From Saccharopolyspora indica (GTDB taxonomy: Bacteria; Actinomycetota; Actinomycetes; Mycobacteriales; Pseudonocardiaceae): a DNA stretch of 64,000 bases. The position numbers and the translations under genes were made by a program. Under the pieces are notes generated by a model. That model worked only from the letters and a program-made list of their open reading frames with translations. It ran no database searches and was not told the origin of the DNA. Below are positions 51,054 through 59,025 of the stretch, piece after piece. The stretch spans positions 1 to 64,000 of the forward strand of contig NZ_JAQGLB010000006.1 of assembly GCF_027853965.1 (NCBI RefSeq), in the 5' to 3' direction. Positions within the stretch are counted from its first letter, which is position 1; each line of letters begins with the position of its first letter.

Positions 51054-52171
51054 CGTGTCCTCCGGTTCGGGTCGAGGGCCGCGCCGAGGGTGTCGTCCAG
51101 GGCGCGGCGCAGGGTGCGGGTGCGGAAATCCGAGGACACGCACGTGTAGATCGAGGTCGTCGAGGCATGTTCGTGCCCGACCTGCTGCTGAACGAAGAAC
51201 GGATCCCATCCGGCCTCGATCAGGTGCGTGACGTAGGAGCGGCGCAGCGAGTGGAAATCCAGCCCAGGATCCAGGCCCAGCGCGTCGCGGTAGAGCGCGA
51301 ACCGCGCGTCGAGCTGGCTCAACGCGATCCGCTCGGCCCTCTCCGAGGGCCAAAGCGCCGGGCTGTCGGCGCGGCCGAACGCCGGGCGCACGTGGATGAT
51401 CCATTGCTCCAGGATCTCTGGTGTCCAGTCCCAGACCGTCAGCACGCTGCGTCGTTTCGGCGGTGAGCCCTTCTTGGCCTTGCCGTGCCGCACGTAGAGC
51501 ACGCCGTAGTCGCCGAACTCGGGAGCGTGCGGGTTGCGGCCGAGATCGGCCAGGTCGAGCATCCGAACTTCGTTGCGACGCAGGCCAAAGGAGTAGGCGA
51601 CCTTGAACAGGGTGGCGTCCCGGAACGCCGGTAACCAGCCCTTGCGTCCGGCGACCCGCACTCGCGCGACCTGCTCGTCGGCGTAGTCGAAGAACAGCTC
51701 CAGCTCGTCGAGGGTGAACGCGCGCTTCGCCGGGTCGGCCTCGCTGTCCTGGACGTGCACCGCGGTGTTCCACTCGTGGCAGACCTGCACCGGGTGTGTG
51801 CCGAAACGCTGCTCGCACTCCGCCGGCCACTGGTAGGCCGGGTCGGTGACGTAGTGGCAGAACCCTCGCAGCGCCTCCTGGTAGGCGCGCACGGTCGACC
51901 GTTTTAACCGGCGCACCGCCCGCAGATCGCTGAACCACTCGTCGGCCAGTTGCGGGGTCCACCACCACGGGAACACATCCGCGTGCCGGGCGAACGCCCG
52001 TACCGCCTTCTCCCGGCCGTCGATCGTGGACAGCGCCAGGTTCCGCGCCAGCTGCTGATTGCGCCAGCCCTCCAGCATCGCGGAGAACACCTGCTCCTCC
52101 GGGTGCAGCAAGGCCACCCCGTCGGCCAGATGCAGCCGGGCGACACCCGGAACCCGCCCGCCCTCGACCAC
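51050..52171 (-). CDS. Tyrosine recombinase/integrase
   Basis: A recombinase of about 373 residues with a core-binding SAM-like N-terminal domain (MLEGWRNQQLARNLALSTIDGREKAVRAFARHADVFPW...AYQEALRGFCHYVT) and a complete catalytic domain: YSFGLRRNEVRMLDLADL (R), a lysine in RHGKAKKGS, LDFHSLRRSYVTHLIEAG (HxxR), QQQVGHEHASTTSIYTCV (H and nucleophilic Y). It integrates or excises DNA. The start is taken as GTG 52171, since a longer frame to 52330 would translate the inverted repeat, which is better placed in the promoter. It has a four-base overlap with the XRE gene. Confidence 0.9.
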   Translation of the reverse strand: MVEGGRVPGVARLHLADGVALLHPEEQVFSAMLEGWRNQQLARNLALSTIDGREKAVRAFARHADVFPWWWTPQLADEWFSDLRAVRRLKRSTVRAYQEALRGFCHYVTDPAYQWPAECEQRFGTHPVQVCHEWNTAVHVQDSEADPAKRAFTLDELELFFDYADEQVARVRVAGRKGWLPAFRDATLFKVAYSFGLRRNEVRMLDLADLGRNPHAPEFGDYGVLYVRHGKAKKGSPPKRRSVLTVWDWTPEILEQWIIHVRPAFGRADSPALWPSERAERIALSQLDARFALYRDALGLDPGLDFHSLRRSYVTHLIEAGWDPFFVQQQVGHEHASTTSIYTCVSSDFRTRTLRRALDDTLGAALDPNRRTR

Positions 52172-52190
52172 TCGACACCACGCTCCGTAG

Positions 52191-52227
52191 ATCGCATTAG
52201 ATGCGAGATCATCGCATCTAATGCGAT
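52191..52227. repeat. 16-bp inverted repeat upstream of recombinase
   Basis: Arms ATCGCATTAGATGCGA and TCGCATCTAATGCGAT, with a five-base spacer, form a perfect inverted repeat. It lies 20 bases upstream of the probable recombinase start. It could be an operator for the small XRE protein, or a recombinase-binding site marking one element end. Confidence 0.8.
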
Positions 52228-52447
52228 CGGAGCTGCATTCGGGCTGATCACGCCCCCTCGGAGCGGTGGCGCTACCATCGCCCGGTGGCCAGCCCAGTTG
52301 GGTTCGACGCCTCGAACACCAAGGATCCACCCCAGCTCACAGGCCGTATCTGGCCATGAGGACGAGCCGATTCGCGCGGCGACCTGAAATCGCATCCGTT
52401 GCAATACAAGCCATTTGGAACATCGGGACGGTGGACAGCGCTAAGCC
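52228..52447. other. Non-coding stretch between inverted repeat and Tn3 relic
   Basis: No gene is supported here. It may contain the actual end of the recombinase element, but no terminal repeat was found by eye. Confidence 0.5.
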
Positions 52448-52633
52448 GTGACCTGCTGGGGCGCCTACACCTTCTGCGTGCTGGAGCGGTTCCACCGGTG
52501 CATGCGGCGCCGGGACATCTTCGTGGAGGTGCTCGCCGAGCTCGTTCCGCACGATGCCGACCAGAGCGGCGGGTTCGGGTGGGGCTACAACGGCGGCGGC
52601 ATGAGCCGGGCCCGCACCTCCCTCCGGGGGTGA
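52448..52633 (+). pseudogene. Relic of a Tn3-family transposase
   Basis: Sixty-one codons from GTG 52448 begin TCWGAYTFCVLERFHRCMRRRDIFVEVLAE. The AYTFCVLE-x-FHR-x-x-RRRDIF pattern is the C-terminal region of Tn3-family transposases, where a large DDE protein is expected. After residue 32 the similarity stops and the frame ends in SRARTSLRG. Most of the transposase, both ends and any resolvase are missing, so this is a decayed fragment. It marks the site as one of repeated insertion. Confidence 0.6.
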
Positions 52634-52723
52634 TCGGGTTCCCTCCGGCTGGTGATCAGAAAATGCGGAGACATGATCGGGCGCGCTCTGCCAGCATGAG
52701 GCGATGATCTTGTAGGAGGTGTC

Positions 52724-54859
52724 GTGAGCGACGACGGCGAGAAGTTCCGCCTCGGCGAGTTCAGTGCCCGGCTCAAAAGCGACGACATCGACGTCGTCTG
52801 CCGGGCTCTGGATGACTACCAATCAGCAGAGGCGGACACCAGGTGGGGTGTGGACAACCCCTATCGACCGCTGGACGACGATGTGCTCTTCGCTGCCCGG
52901 GACCTCCTCAGGCGGCCGCGGTCCGGCCATAGCCACGACAGCGCTCTCACGATAATGCGGCACCTCGCGGAAGCGCAGGACGCTGATCTGATCGCCGACG
53001 CCCTCGAGCACCCCGAGTACGCCGCGGGGTCGACAGGCTTCGACGCGGCCGGCACTGCCCTCGCGGCCGGCGAGGAGCCGAACCCGCGGCTGCTGACGCT
53101 GATCATCGCCAAAGTGCTGGACGAGAGTCTTGACGTGCGCGAACGCAAGGAAGCCATGCACTCCCTGGACGATCTCGATCTACCAGAGGTCGAGGACCTC
53201 CTCGTCCGCCTCACCGAGTCGCCCGATCTGGAACTCCAGGTGTTCGCGGTGGGCTGCCTCGCGACGTCTCTGCGGCTCCGCGTCCACCGCGACCGCGTCA
53301 AGCGGCTTGTCGAGTCTTGGCCCGAGGATGTGGGCCCGACGGTCCATCCGACGGTTCAATGGATACGCGAAGCGCTCGAAGGCTTCCACAGCATCTACTG
53401 GAAAGACACCGATCTGGACGATCCGGTACTCCGAAAGGCTCATGAGGAGCTGAGGTTCCCGCTCAGCGACGAGGGATGCCTCAAAGCATTCGCCACCCTG
53501 CTCCGCAGCGAGGACCCGGTAGCCGTGGGAATCGCGCTCGACCACCACGAGTCCTGGAAAGGGCTGCGCCGCGTCCTGGAGGACGAGGAACGTGCCAACG
53601 CATACCTGCCCGAGGTACTCGCCCGTGCCCGTGAGGTGCTCCGGCGGCCGATGTCGCCCGCCGAGGTGAGCGCTCTGAACATGATCGGGGCGCGCCACGC
53701 CGAGCCCGGCGACACCGACCTCGTGCTGGACGTTCTCCAGCGGACGGACTCGGACACGGTCCGAAAGGAGGCCATCTGGGTGGCCTACGGTGTGCTCGAC
53801 GAGGCCGAGGAGAAGGACGAGAGGCTAATCGAAGCCCTGGGGGACCTGATCTTCGACCTGTCTCTCGGGGAGACAGCAATCCGCGTCCTAGCTGGCAGCC
53901 TCGGTGCGGGGGCCGATGACATCCTCCTCCGGGCACTCCATGAGGGCGAGCCGAGGGTCCAGGCCCACGCATCCTATTTCCTCGTTCGCACGGGAGGCAT
54001 GGAGCGCCACCGCGCCATCCTGGAGGAGGTCGCCGAGAGCTGGGACGACTGGCCTCCCCAGCGTGCCATGGGCGAGGACCTCGATGAGCTGATCTTCGGC
54101 AAGCCGCACAGCGTTCACTGGGAAGGACACCGACTGGCGGACCCGGAGCTGCATCGCGCCCACAAGAGGCTGCGGGCTCCCGGGATGGACGAGTCGTATC
54201 ACCAGGCGCTTCGCACGCTGCTCGAAAGCGACGACCAGGCGGCCGTGGGCATCGCCGTCGACCACTGGTGGAGCCCGGACGGCGCCAAGAAGCGGGGCGG
54301 CGAGCAAGCGCGTGAACCGGAGAGGGCACTCGTCCTGGACCGCATCCGTGACATGCTGCGGGAGCCGTCCTCGCCGGCCGAGCTCAGCCGCGAGTACGGA
54401 CCTGAGGCCAAGCTCCTCACCGCGTTGGCGGCTCTCCGCGTCGCGGCGGAGCCGTCGCTCGTGGCGGAGGTCGTGGAGAACGCCGCGAACGACCTGATCC
54501 GCTCCGAGGCTCTCGACGCTGCGGAAGTGGTGTTCCAGGACGCGGAGGAGGCCGACCCTCGGGTCGTCGAGGCGCTCGGGAACGTCGCCTGCGACGACTC
54601 CGTGCGGATGAACGACCGTGTCAGGGCCCTGAACATCCTGGACGAGTCGCCGGGCAACAATTCCGTTGACGCGCTCGTGCGTGCGACGCGCTGTCCGGAG
54701 GTGGAGGTCCAGGCGGCCGCCGCGTGGGCCCTGATGTGGGAAGGGATCATCGAGGACCATCGCGCCATGCTTGAGGCGCTGAGCGCGGAGTGGCCCGTCG
54801 AAGACGCCCCGTGGGAGGCGCAACGGGTTCGCGAGATGCTCGACGCGGCTAAGGAGTGA
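52724..54859 (+). CDS. Three-module HEAT-like repeat protein
   Basis: A 711-residue protein made of alternating short helices, in the style of HEAT or PBS-lyase repeats. It is built of three tandem modules (about residues 1-220, 221-460, 461-711). The junctions are marked by HSIYWKDTDLDDPVLRKAHEELR and HSVHWEGHRLADPELHRAHKRLR, followed by FATLLRSEDPVAVGIALDHH and LRTLLESDDQAAVGIAVDHW. It has no catalytic motif, signal peptide or membrane helix, so it is probably a scaffold or binding protein. GTG 52724 lies four bases after AGGAGG. It directly follows the mobile segment. Confidence 0.8.
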   Translation: MSDDGEKFRLGEFSARLKSDDIDVVCRALDDYQSAEADTRWGVDNPYRPLDDDVLFAARDLLRRPRSGHSHDSALTIMRHLAEAQDADLIADALEHPEYAAGSTGFDAAGTALAAGEEPNPRLLTLIIAKVLDESLDVRERKEAMHSLDDLDLPEVEDLLVRLTESPDLELQVFAVGCLATSLRLRVHRDRVKRLVESWPEDVGPTVHPTVQWIREALEGFHSIYWKDTDLDDPVLRKAHEELRFPLSDEGCLKAFATLLRSEDPVAVGIALDHHESWKGLRRVLEDEERANAYLPEVLARAREVLRRPMSPAEVSALNMIGARHAEPGDTDLVLDVLQRTDSDTVRKEAIWVAYGVLDEAEEKDERLIEALGDLIFDLSLGETAIRVLAGSLGAGADDILLRALHEGEPRVQAHASYFLVRTGGMERHRAILEEVAESWDDWPPQRAMGEDLDELIFGKPHSVHWEGHRLADPELHRAHKRLRAPGMDESYHQALRTLLESDDQAAVGIAVDHWWSPDGAKKRGGEQAREPERALVLDRIRDMLREPSSPAELSREYGPEAKLLTALAALRVAAEPSLVAEVVENAANDLIRSEALDAAEVVFQDAEEADPRVVEALGNVACDDSVRMNDRVRALNILDESPGNNSVDALVRATRCPEVEVQAAAAWALMWEGIIEDHRAMLEALSAEWPVEDAPWEAQRVREMLDAAKE

Positions 54860-55011
54860 GCCAGGCCGCGCGTGTGTGCAGGTGACGTCGGCGCGGGAAG
54901 CTCGTGGTGAGGCTCGCCGCCTTGAGATACTTGTCGCGCGCGGCGCCGTGGTGGCCCGTCACTCCCAGCAGGTGGTCGCGGACGGCGTGGAGCTGGTGGC
55001 GGGTGTGGTGG

Positions 55012-55992
55012 TCATGGTGGGTTGGTGGGTTCTGGCCGGGTTTTTCGGCGGGTGTGCAGGCTGGTGGCCGTGACGGTGGCCAGTACCAGCACGATGACGG
55101 CCAGGGACAGCGTGGTGGGGATCTGCGGGAGTGCGGGCCAGATGTCGTGGGCCCAGTGCAGGACGAGCTTGGCGCCGATGAAGGCCAGGATGATGGCCAG
55201 TCCGTGGCTGAGGTGTTCGAGCTGGGTGAGCGTGGTGTGCAGGACGAAGTAGAGGGCGCGCAGGCCGAGCAGGGCGAAGGCGTTGGTGGTGAAGACGAGG
55301 TAGGGGTCGTCGGTGACGCCGTAGACGGCGGGGACGGAGTCCACGGCGAAGACGATGTCGGTGGCGAAGACGGCGACCACGACGACGGCGAGCGGGGTGA
55401 GGGCTGTCCGTCCGCTGTCGCGGACTACGAGGTGGGTGCCGCGGTAGTCCTCGGTGATGGGCATGAGGCGGCGCAGCAGCCGCACGGAGCGCAGGTCGGA
55501 GACGTCGTGGTCGAATCCGGTGCCGGTGATGGCCTCGTGGAGGATCTTCCCTGCGGTGATCAGCAGTACGGCGCCGAAGAGCAGGAAGGCCCAGGTTCCG
55601 GTGTGCAGGAGGGCGGCTCCGGCGGCGATGAACACGCCGCGCAGGACCAGTGCGCCGACGATGCCGTAGAGCAGGACGCGTTGCTGGAGTTCGGGTGGGA
55701 CGGCGAAGCCCGCTAGCAGGAGCATGAAGACGAACAGGTTGTCCACCGACAGGGATTTCTCGACGACGAAGCCGGTGATGAACTCCAGGGCGTGCTGGCC
55801 GCTGAAGGTGGTCCACAGCAGCAGTCCGAACAGCAGGGGCAGGGTGAGGTAGAAGGTCGTCCAGCCGATGGCTTCGCGCAGGCGGACTTCGTGCGGGTGG
55901 CGGGTGACGAGGAAGTCGGTGGTCAGCAGGGCGAGCAGGGCGGCGATGCTGATGGCCCACAGCCAGGGGGTGCCGATGGAGGTGGTGGGCAC
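55012..55992 (-). CDS. TerC/Alx-family membrane protein (probable Mn2+ exporter)
   Basis: A 326-residue membrane protein with about nine helices. Hallmarks are EFITGFVVEKSLSVDNLFVFMLLLAGFAVPPELQQRVLLYGIVGALVLRGVFIAAGAALL and ATDIVFAVDSVPAVYGVTDDPYLVFTTNAFALLGLRALYFVL, which carry the acidic residues likely to bind metal. TerC/Alx proteins export manganese and are linked to tellurite resistance. The GTG at 55992 follows GAGGAG, which is inside a hairpin controlled by a riboswitch. Confidence 0.92.
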   Translation of the reverse strand: MPTTSIGTPWLWAISIAALLALLTTDFLVTRHPHEVRLREAIGWTTFYLTLPLLFGLLLWTTFSGQHALEFITGFVVEKSLSVDNLFVFMLLLAGFAVPPELQQRVLLYGIVGALVLRGVFIAAGAALLHTGTWAFLLFGAVLLITAGKILHEAITGTGFDHDVSDLRSVRLLRRLMPITEDYRGTHLVVRDSGRTALTPLAVVVVAVFATDIVFAVDSVPAVYGVTDDPYLVFTTNAFALLGLRALYFVLHTTLTQLEHLSHGLAIILAFIGAKLVLHWAHDIWPALPQIPTTLSLAVIVLVLATVTATSLHTRRKTRPEPTNPP

Positions 55993-55999
55993 GGGGTCT

Positions 56000-56021
56000 C
56001 CTCGAACTGGTCGGTTCGAGG
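56000..56021 (-). promoter_or_regulatory. SD-sequestering hairpin of the terC mRNA
   Basis: CCTCGAAC (56014-56021 on the minus strand) and GTTCGAGG (56000-56007) form a perfect 8-bp stem with loop CGACCA. The ribosome site GAGGAG (55998-56003) lies largely in its 3' arm. The 5' arm CCUC also forms the P1 stem of the riboswitch, so the two structures exclude each other. Confidence 0.7.
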
Positions 56022-56111
56022 TCTCCTTCGCCCGCGGTGGGCGGCCTGCCGGGAACACCTGCCGGGGTTGTTCGTCCTGACCGGTCGGGCCTTTGGTGAA
56101 GTACTCCCCTC
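56018..56111 (-). promoter_or_regulatory. yybP-ykoY (Mn2+) riboswitch
   Basis: The leader RNA has the conserved GGAGUA (56102-56107) at its 5' side and GGAGACCUC at its 3' side (56018-56026), closed by the P1 pairing GAGG/CCUC. The order and spacing of about 94 bases fit the yybP-ykoY aptamer, which binds Mn2+ and often precedes TerC-like or MntP genes. When Mn2+ binds, P1 should capture CCUC and free the ribosome site, turning translation on. Confidence 0.78.
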
Positions 56112-56136
56112 TTGGCCGAGTATCGGCCAAGAGGGG
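56106..56136 (-). terminator. 14-bp hairpin after MFS gene, overlapping riboswitch P1
   Basis: A perfect 14-bp stem with a three-base loop follows the MFS stop at 56158. It may terminate the MFS transcript. Its 3' arm contains the GAGG that forms P1 of the riboswitch, so a read-through transcript would have to choose between the two folds. Confidence 0.65.
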
Positions 56137-56157
56137 CTGGGTGCAAGCCGGGTGGGT

Positions 56158-57345
56158 TCAGCGGGTGCTCGCCGGTTCGGCCGGGGTGTTGCGGGTGGGC
56201 AGGTGGCGGTCGATCGCCCAGGTGGCGAGGGCGCAGCAGGCGAAGGCGGCTCCGAGCAGGCTGGATCCGGCCCAGCCGGTGGAGGCGAAGACGAGCGTGG
56301 TGGTGGCTGCGCCGAGGGCGGAGCCGAGTGAGTAGAAGAGCATGTAGCCGCCGATGGTGCTGCTGGTGCGGTCCGGGTTCGCTGCGGTGAGCAGGTGCTG
56401 GTTGCTGACGTGGGCGGCTTGGACGGCGAAGTCGAGGAGGAGCACTCCGCCTGCCAGCAGCCACAGCGACCACGGCAGCTGTGCGATGGCTGTCCAGGAG
56501 GCGAGGAGCAGGGCCAGTGCCAGGCCGGTGACCGGTGTCGCTCGTCCTGAGTCCGCCCACCGTCCGGCGCGGGCGGCGCCGAGCGCGCCGGCGAGCCCGG
56601 CGATGCCGAACAGTCCGATCTGGGCTTCTCCGAGGTGCCACGGTGCGGCGGCCAGGGGTAGGGCCATGCCGCTCCACAGGGTTGCGAAGGAGGCGAAGAG
56701 GAACAGCGCGATGAGTCCGCGGGTGAGCAGCAGGCGTTGCTGGAGCAGTCCGCCCAGCGATGCGATGACCTGTCGGTAGGTTGCCGGGTTTTCGGTGCGC
56801 TGGTCGGCGGGCAGCGCGGCGGGGACGAGGGCTGCGAGGCCGAGTGCGAGCGCGGCGAGGACGAGGTAGACGCTTCGCCAGCCCCACACTTCGGCGAGTG
56901 TGCCGGCGAGGATTCGTCCGCCGAGGATGCCCACGACCACGCCGGTGGTCACGCCTCCGATGTTCTTGCCGCGCTCGTCTGGTGCGGAGATCGATGCGGC
57001 GTAGGCGACGGTGGTTTGCACGACGACTGCGAACAGCCCGGCCACTGCCAGGCCGGTGAGTGCTGCCCAGGTGTTCGGGGCGGTGGCGGTCAGGAGGGTG
57101 CCGGTCGCGGTCAGTGCGAGGTGTGCGGTGATGAGCCGTCGTCGGTCGGCCACATCGCCCAGCGGTACCAGCAGCAGGAGGCCGGCGAGGTAGCCGATCT
57201 GGCCGGTGGCCACGAGCCATCCGGTGAGGTCGGCGGGGATGCCGAGGTCGCGGCTCATCGGTTCCAGCACTGGTTGTGCGGTGTAGATGCTGGCCACTGC
57301 TACGCCGCAGATCGTCGCGAGCAGCAGTCGTCGCCACGCGTTCAT
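56158..57345 (-). CDS. MFS transporter, drug:H+ antiporter type
   Basis: A 395-residue major facilitator with 12 helices. The motif between helices 2 and 3 is YLAGLLLLVPLGDVADRRRLITAHL, and helix 5 has VVGILGGRILAGTLAEVWGWRSVYLVLAAL, the antiporter motif. QPVLEPMSRDLGIPADLTGWLVATGQIGY is typical of the sugar or arabinose efflux group. The ATG at 57345 (MNAWRR) has GGAG eight bases upstream. It is divergent from the HxlR regulator, which probably controls it. Confidence 0.9.
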   Translation of the reverse strand: MNAWRRLLLATICGVAVASIYTAQPVLEPMSRDLGIPADLTGWLVATGQIGYLAGLLLLVPLGDVADRRRLITAHLALTATGTLLTATAPNTWAALTGLAVAGLFAVVVQTTVAYAASISAPDERGKNIGGVTTGVVVGILGGRILAGTLAEVWGWRSVYLVLAALALGLAALVPAALPADQRTENPATYRQVIASLGGLLQQRLLLTRGLIALFLFASFATLWSGMALPLAAAPWHLGEAQIGLFGIAGLAGALGAARAGRWADSGRATPVTGLALALLLASWTAIAQLPWSLWLLAGGVLLLDFAVQAAHVSNQHLLTAANPDRTSSTIGGYMLFYSLGSALGAATTTLVFASTGWAGSSLLGAAFACCALATWAIDRHLPTRNTPAEPASTR

Positions 57346-57362
57346 CGCGCGAGCTCCAATCA

Positions 57363-57415
57363 GTAGCATTTTGCAACTGTTCGGAGGCTAGGGCACAATG
57401 GTTTCAATACGCAAC
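57363..57415. promoter_or_regulatory. Repeated site in the divergent MFS/HxlR promoter
   Basis: GTAGCATTTTGCAAC (57363-57377) and GTTTCAATACGCAAC (57401-57415) are direct repeats that match at ten of fifteen positions. They flank the shared promoter region and may be HxlR binding sites. Confidence 0.35.
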
Positions 57416-57431
57416 TCTTCTTGGGGGTGTG

Positions 57432-57875
57432 ATGACCTCTCCGGACCCGGCCTGGACCGACCCCGACTGCCCGGTCGCCCGCACGCTCGACCTCGTCGGC
57501 GACCGGTGGAGCCTGCTGGTGATCCGCGACGCGATGGACGGGGCGCGCTCGTTCACCGAGTTCCAGCGCCGCACCGGCATCGCCCGCAACATCCTCACCG
57601 ACCGGCTCCGCAAGCTCACCGCCCACGGGCTGCTCGCCCAGCGCACCGCACCCTCGGGCCGGCGCCAGGAGTACGCGCTCACCGACGCCGGACGCGACCT
57701 GTTCCCCGTCGTGGTCACCCTGCGCCAGTGGGGAGAACGCCACGCCTTCGCCCCGGACGAAGCCCACTCCACCCTCCTGGACCGCAACGGCGCCCTCGTG
57801 CCCGAGCTGCTGCCCACCGCCGCCGACGGCACCGTCCTGGACGTCGACAGCACCCAGGTGCACAAGCTCCGGTAG
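57432..57875 (+). CDS. HxlR-family regulator
   Basis: A 147-residue winged-helix regulator: CPVARTLDLVGDRWSLLVIRDAMDGARSFTEFQRRTGIARNILTDRLRKLTAHGLLAQRTAPSGRRQEYALTDAGRDLFPVVVTLRQWGERHA. Cys13, preceding the first helix in DPDCPVA, is at the position that senses oxidants or electrophiles in YodB/HypR-type HxlR proteins. It probably represses the divergent MFS gene. The ATG at 57432 follows GGGGGTG. Confidence 0.93.
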   Translation: MTSPDPAWTDPDCPVARTLDLVGDRWSLLVIRDAMDGARSFTEFQRRTGIARNILTDRLRKLTAHGLLAQRTAPSGRRQEYALTDAGRDLFPVVVTLRQWGERHAFAPDEAHSTLLDRNGALVPELLPTAADGTVLDVDSTQVHKLR

Positions 57876-58005
57876 CCGGGAGGAACAGCCGTTGCGCCGG
57901 CCCGCTGGCAATAGGTCGTCGAAAGTCCTTCAGTCGCTGCCGAACGGCTCAGCGCTGCCCCGCCGACTGCCTTCCTCGTGACAGAGGTGGCGCGGCGGGC
58001 AATCC

Positions 58006-58869
58006 TCAGCGGCTCGCGCGCAGTATGCGGATCGCGCGCAGCGCGCTGGGCGGTTCGCCCGCGAACTCCGCGGATCCGTCGAGGTAGCCGGCGATGAGGT
58101 CGGGAGCGGAGTGATCTTCGACGCCGGTGAACCCCAGGGCGTGCAGTCGTGCTGCGATGTCGTCGGACGCGAAGTAGCTGAACACGGGTTCGCCGGCGCC
58201 TGCCAGCCGGTCGGCACGCGTCCGCTGGTGCGCACGGTCCTCGGCGGTGGCCGCTGGCTGCAGGTAGTCGAAGACCACCTCGACCGGCTGGGCTTGCCCA
58301 GCGATGTATTCGAGGGTGGCGTGGGCGGCGTTCGGGGTCAGGTAGAACACGACGCCGAGCCACACGAACACGGCCGGGTCCGTCCGCGTGAACCCGGCGG
58401 ATTCCAATCCCGCTGACAGCGTTTGGGTTTCGAAGTCGACCGGCACGAAGGTCAGCGTCTCGGGGCGGTCGATCCCGGCCGCAGCAAGGCGTTCGCGTTT
58501 CCACGCTTGGGTGGCGGGGTGGTCGACCTCGAAGACGCGCACGTCCGGGCGCGGAGTGCGATAGGCGAAGGTGTCCAGTCCCGCGCCGAGGATCACGACC
58601 TGCCGCGCACCAGCGGCGATGGCCGCGGTCGCGGTGTCCTCGGCGAAGCGGGCGCGGGCGGCGAAGAACAGGCGGCGGGGCCGGGCGCTGGCCCCGGCAC
58701 CGAGGAGATCGGTCGTGGGCGTGCCGAGTTCTGCCAGTTCCTCCGCGGTGACCCCGAGCAGACGTGCCGCCAGGGGGTCGGTGAAGATCGGTGGCCGGTC
58801 GGCGATCTGGTGGTAGGCGCGGGCGTAGGCGGTGATGAGCGCTGTCCGGCTGGGTCCGCCGTTCTCCAT
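58006..58869 (-). CDS. SAM-dependent methyltransferase, TIGR00027/LCM type
   Basis: A 287-residue methyltransferase of the leucine carboxyl methyltransferase-like family. It starts SRTALITAYARAYHQIADRPPIFTDPLAARLLG, has the SAM motif QVVILGAGLDTFAYR near residue 92, the acidic DVRVFEVDHPATQAWKRERLAAAGI, and VFVWLGVVFYL. Related proteins methylate carboxyl or hydroxyl groups, sometimes in polyketide pathways. The substrate is unknown. ATG 58869 is the start; it is not in an operon. Confidence 0.9.
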   Translation of the reverse strand: MENGGPSRTALITAYARAYHQIADRPPIFTDPLAARLLGVTAEELAELGTPTTDLLGAGASARPRRLFFAARARFAEDTATAAIAAGARQVVILGAGLDTFAYRTPRPDVRVFEVDHPATQAWKRERLAAAGIDRPETLTFVPVDFETQTLSAGLESAGFTRTDPAVFVWLGVVFYLTPNAAHATLEYIAGQAQPVEVVFDYLQPAATAEDRAHQRTRADRLAGAGEPVFSYFASDDIAARLHALGFTGVEDHSAPDLIAGYLDGSAEFAGEPPSALRAIRILRASR

Positions 58870-59025
58870 GTTCGAGAACCTACTCGCGAACGGGGCGCGG
58901 GCTCTGTGAACTCACTCACGCCCGCTCCGCGAAGGAGCACGCGAGCACGAGGCGCAGCGGTCGGTCCAGGCACCGCCGCCGCGCGCTCCTCCCCTGCCGT
59001 GCCGGGTTTTCCGCCGAGGTCGGTC

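Larger units (their letters stand above)
49252..52227 (-). mobile_element. Candidate tyrosine-recombinase transposon (three coupled genes)
   Basis: The block contains three overlapping minus-strand genes: tyrosine recombinase, XRE-type regulator and zinc-ribbon recombinase-like protein, with a 16-bp inverted repeat at 52191-52227 near the upstream side. This resembles Tn554-type or recombinase-in-trio elements (two recombinases with a small third protein). The exact ends are not visible; no direct repeats were found at the flanks by eye. The insertion separates the amidase from the HEAT-like gene, next to a Tn3 relic. Confidence 0.55.

Noticed and set aside
49252..52633. Prophage or integrative conjugative element
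   Set aside because: There are no structural, replication or transfer genes, no tRNA attachment site and only one full recombinase trio; a transposon-like element is the simpler reading.
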